Assembly: GCA_034716535.1 (NCBI GenBank)
Contig: JAYEJW010000519.1
Location: forward strand, 1-7,462
Origin: JAYEJW01 sp034716535
GTDB taxonomy: Bacteria > Pseudomonadota > Gammaproteobacteria > Chromatiales > Chromatiaceae
Length of the DNA stretch: 7,462 nt
Direction of reading: 5' to 3'
Of the stretch, positions 4,729 through 7,462 are shown in pieces (the first letter of the stretch is position 1; the number at the start of each line of letters is the position of its first letter). A program made the translations under genes and the position numbers. The notes beneath the pieces are model-generated. The model was not told the DNA's origin. It made no database searches and worked only from the letters and a program-made list of their open reading frames with translations.

Positions 4729-6471
4729 ATGGCCATCTTCCATCTGGTACTCATCAGGCCCTCCCACTACGATGACGAGGGATACGTGATCCAATGGTTG
4801 CGCTCTAGCATTCCCTCCAACACATTGGCTACCCTGAACGGTCTGGCCTTGGACTGCGCCAGACGCAAGATCCTCGGAGACGAGGTAGAGATACGCGTCA
4901 CCCCGATTGACGAGGCCAACACCAAGGTAGACGTCGAACGCTTGGCGCGAATGATCCAGCAGGACGGGGGACACGGGCTCATCGGCCTGGCAGGGGTCCA
5001 AACCAACCAGTACCCCCGCGCCCTGGACATCGGGCGCAAATGTCGCGAGCGAGGGCTTGAGGTCTGCATCGGCGGATTCCACGTGAGTGGTATCCTCGCC
5101 ATGCTCCCTGGCCCCACTCCAGAGCTAACGGAGGCCACCGATCTCAGCATTTCGCTATACGCGGGCGAGTCGGAGACTCGCTTCGACGAGGTTCTGATCG
5201 ACGCCTTCAACCGCAAGCTCAAACCGATCTATCACTACCTGGACGACCTCCCCAACGTAGAGGGAGAACCGCCGCCCTTCATGCCCGTGGACCGGGTCTA
5301 CAAGACCTTGAGCAAGGTGACCAGCTTCGATGCGGGCCGCGGCTGTCCGTTCGTGTGCAGCTTTTGCTCCATCATCAACGTGCACGGGCGCAAGTCCCGA
5401 TTCCGTGGTCCGGACGACATCGAGCAGGTCATCCGCGACAACAGAACTCAGGGCATCACCCGCTTCTTCATCACGGATGACAACTTCGCCCGCAACAAGA
5501 ACTGGGAGGTCATCCTCGATCGGATCATCGAACTGCGCGAGAACGAGGGCATAGAGGTCAGGCTCACGATCCAGGTTGACGTGCAGTGCCACCGCATCCC
5601 GCGCTTCATCGACAAGTGTGTCAAGGCGGGGGTCAAGCGGGTCTTCATCGGGCTGGAGAGCATCAACCCGGACAATCTGGCCGCCGCCAACAAGAAGCAG
5701 AACCGCATCACCGAGTACCGGACCATGTTTCAGGCCTGGCGCAAGGCCAAGGTGTTCACGGACGTGGGTTACATCATCGGGTTCCCCGGCGACACCGCCG
5801 AGAGCGTGGTACGGGACATCAAAATCCTGCAGCGCGAGCTCCCCATCGACCGCATCGAGTTCACGGCCATGACTCCTCTTCCGGGGTCCGCGGACCACAA
5901 GGGGATGTTCGAGCGCGGCGAGTATATGGACCCCGATCTGAACAAGTATGATCTTTGGCATGTCGCCGCCCACCACCCCAAGATGAGCGACGCGGAGTTC
6001 AAGCGAACATACCTCCTGGCCTGGGAAACCTACTACTCGGACGAGCACATTATCACCAGCCTGAAGCGTGCACGCGCCAGCGGCATCAGCCTGGGCAAAG
6101 TGCTGGGCTCCAACGTGCACTATGCCCTGGTGCCGGCCCTGGAGGGCGTCCATCCGCTGGACTCCGGACTGTTCCGGGTGCGGCGCAGAAAGGACCGCCG
6201 CCCGGGGATGCCCATCGAGAACCCACTTCTTTTCTACCCAAAATACACCTGGCGTTTCCTCCGCAATCACTGGAAGGCGGCGCGGGTCCTACTCAAGTTT
6301 CACCGGGTACGCAAAGCACTTGACGCGGACCCGGACGCCATCAACTACACGGACCGCGCACTCACACCGGTTAGTGACAAGGATCTGGACGAGTTGGAGA
6401 TGTTCTCCCAGAGCGCCGCGGCAAGGGTCGCCGTGCAGTTACACCAAGAAAAACAGCGCGCGCGGAGGTGA
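4729..6471 (+). CDS. Radical SAM protein with B12-binding-like N-terminal domain
   Basis: This encodes 580 aa from ATG 4729. A GGAG site (4711-4714) sits rather far upstream, 14 bases, and no nearer start exists in frame. Residues 1-125 look like the Rossmann-type B12-binding fold (IRPSHYDDEGYVIQW, IPSNTL, GLAGVQTNQYPRALDIG, VCIGGFHVSG), but the cobalamin-ligand D-x-H-x-x-G motif is absent. The radical SAM core starts at C206-P-F-V-C210-S-F-C213, the CxxxCxxC that binds the [4Fe-4S] cluster and S-adenosylmethionine. Further core signs are FFITDDNFARN (247-256), VFIGLESINP (305-314) and GYIIGFPGDT (347-356). The C-terminal part, residues 380-580, is typical of one widespread, functionally uncharacterised proteobacterial family (NKYDLWH, EGVHPL, ENPLLFYP, YTDRALTPV). 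Length and all blocks agree with an intact gene. The substrate is unknown. The stop is directly followed in frame by the AsmA remnant. Confidence 0.92.
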   Translation: MAIFHLVLIRPSHYDDEGYVIQWLRSSIPSNTLATLNGLALDCARRKILGDEVEIRVTPIDEANTKVDVERLARMIQQDGGHGLIGLAGVQTNQYPRALDIGRKCRERGLEVCIGGFHVSGILAMLPGPTPELTEATDLSISLYAGESETRFDEVLIDAFNRKLKPIYHYLDDLPNVEGEPPPFMPVDRVYKTLSKVTSFDAGRGCPFVCSFCSIINVHGRKSRFRGPDDIEQVIRDNRTQGITRFFITDDNFARNKNWEVILDRIIELRENEGIEVRLTIQVDVQCHRIPRFIDKCVKAGVKRVFIGLESINPDNLAAANKKQNRITEYRTMFQAWRKAKVFTDVGYIIGFPGDTAESVVRDIKILQRELPIDRIEFTAMTPLPGSADHKGMFERGEYMDPDLNKYDLWHVAAHHPKMSDAEFKRTYLLAWETYYSDEHIITSLKRARASGISLGKVLGSNVHYALVPALEGVHPLDSGLFRVRRRKDRRPGMPIENPLLFYPKYTWRFLRNHWKAARVLLKFHRVRKALDADPDAINYTDRALTPVSDKDLDELEMFSQSAAARVAVQLHQEKQRARR

Positions 6472-7227
6472 GATTCCCTAACAGGCGCAACCGGAACGGG
6501 AACTGCGAATCTGAGTCTGGACATCGCCACGAAGCCCCCGTCTCTGGACGTCGAGCTCCGGAGCAAGCGGCTGCAGATCGACGACTTCCGTGTAGAGGGC
6601 TGGTCGCCAACGAAGGGGGCCCAGAAGGCCGATGCATCGATTGTCGAGACGCCCGATAAGCAGGCACCAGCGGCCGACGGCGCGCCGCCGCTGTTGAGCC
6701 GGGAGACCCTGAGCTGCCTGGATGCCAAGGTCTCCGTGGCGGTGAACGTCGTCAGCGCCCTGATGACAGAGATGGACAAGGACGAGTCGTCCAAGGTGAA
6801 CTGTGTGATCGCTCGTTTTCGGCTGCAGGATGGAGTGATGAATGACAGGGTCATCTTCGCCGATACCACCAAGATGCGCATCGAAGGAAGTGCCAAGGTG
6901 GATTTCCGAGAGCGGACCCTCGATGTTGAGGCTGGGCCTAAGGCCAAGCAACCGGAGTTTTTCAGCCTGGCGGTGCCGGTCGGACTGAGCGGGACGTTCG
7001 ACGAATTCGGTCTCGACATCGATCCAGTGGTCCTGACCGGGAAGGCCGTGCCCTTCCTCACCAGCCCGCTGCACGTGCCGCTTCGCCGGATCTTCGTCAA
7101 GGGAGAGCCGGCGGACGGCAAAGAGGCCTGTGCGAAGGTTTGGGGGGCCCGCGATGGCGTTGGCTCGGACGAGGGAGGAGAAACGACGGCCGATAAAGGA
7201 GCGGAGCCCAGCGCCGATGACGAGTGA
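6472..7227 (+). pseudogene. AsmA-family C-terminal remnant, lacking its start and internally shortened
   Basis: An open frame of 251 codons begins directly after the radical SAM stop (6469-6471), in the same phase. Family-like sequence is present from the first codons (DSLTGATGTGTANLSLD, then PPSLDVELRSKRLQIDDF and GWSP), so translation from TTG 6694 or ATG 6763 would omit recognisable domain. The later part is typical of the AsmA C-terminus: SKVNCVIARFRLQDGV (about 107-122), TKMRIEGSAKVDFRERTLD (133-151), FFSLAVPVGLSGTF (163-176) and HVPLRRIF (201-208). Intact AsmA proteins exceed 600 aa, are anchored in the inner membrane and are linked to envelope lipid handling. Here the anchor and N-terminal half are missing, and around residue 90 the text seems to jump from one family block (LSRETLSCLDAKV) to one normally about 100 residues later. 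The acidic tail is low-complexity. A pseudogene is most likely; re-initiation from the upstream stop is possible. Confidence 0.7.
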
Positions 7228-7263
7228 CAGCGTGCTGCCGACGGCGAAGAGCGGGCCCCGGGG

Positions 7264-7462
7264 CAAGACTTAAAAAAGGTGTTCGACGCTCTACAGACCA
7301 GGCCGAGAGGCCCCCGAGGAACACGCGTGCCACGAGCACGCCAACGGCGCTCGGCGCGGGCGAATGGGTGCGCAGCAATCCACTGCGGGCGATCTTCGTG
7401 TTGGTGCGCCTGGCGGAGAAGGGGCGACGTGGCAAAAACGCCTTCGGCAAGCGTTCGCGCTC
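7264..7462 (+). pseudogene. Possible ElaB/YqjD (DUF883)-like remnant at window edge
   Basis: In frame with base 7264, codons read QDLKKVFDALQT, recalling the start of DUF883 ribosome-associated membrane proteins. In the frame of base 7362 they read EWVRSNPLRAIFVLV, recalling the family's end (V-x-x-N-P-W-x-A before a glycine-rich helix). Joining them needs a frameshift around 7295-7320, no start codon is visible, and the sequence after LVRLAEKG does not match the usual helix. The second frame is open to the window end. The family assignment rests on two short matches from recall and is weak; the region may simply be non-coding. Confidence 0.2.

Noticed and set aside
5155..6270. A 371-codon open frame on the minus strand opposite the radical SAM gene
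   Set aside because: It lies fully opposite a well-supported gene, and its rich Asp/Val/His composition is what antisense reading of high-GC codons gives.
6694..7227. Treating TTG 6694 as the true start of a 177-aa gene
   Set aside because: Family-like AsmA sequence continues upstream in the same frame to 6472 and no ribosome site precedes the TTG, so the remnant is better described as lacking its start.

Overview
The window is GC-rich and compact in codon use. Its gene families (CPA1 antiporter remnant, AsmA remnant, a radical SAM enzyme of a widespread proteobacterial type, a TPR protein with conserved histidines) suggest a gammaproteobacterium, possibly Chromatiales or Ectothiorhodospiraceae-like. 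That placement is inference from recalled family resemblance; no rRNA or other marker is present.

Layout, left to right. Bases 1-1011 (+) hold the 3' part of a TPR-family protein cut by the window edge. After about 240 bases without a convincing gene comes a minus-strand ORF (1249-1614) that reads as three separate pieces of a CPA1-type Na+/H+ antiporter joined in one frame, with the ion-site Asp replaced by Tyr; it is best treated as a pseudogene. Divergent from it is a 97-aa secreted protein (1692-1985) with an inverted repeat just before its start and a clear UUCG-loop terminator after it (2081-2098). A mostly empty spacer leads to a 31-codon ORF (2315-2410) that overlaps, by ATGA, an exported protein of unknown function (2407-2973).

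The best-preserved part is 3349-6471. A GTG-started iron-sulfur protein (402 aa, winged-helix-like N-terminus, two unusual Cys clusters and a 2x[4Fe-4S] ferredoxin domain) is followed, behind its own good sigma70-like promoter, by a full-length 580-aa radical SAM protein with a B12-binding-like N-terminal fold. A role for the iron-sulfur protein as redox partner of the radical SAM enzyme is plausible but rests on adjacency only.

Right after the radical SAM stop codon, in the same frame, an AsmA-family C-terminal sequence starts with no start codon (6472-7227). It appears both 5'-truncated and internally shortened. The last 180 bases may carry a decayed ElaB/YqjD (DUF883)-like end. The intact iron-sulfur/radical SAM pair therefore sits among envelope-protein genes that have been shortened, often without loss of frame. 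That contrast is the most unusual property of the window.
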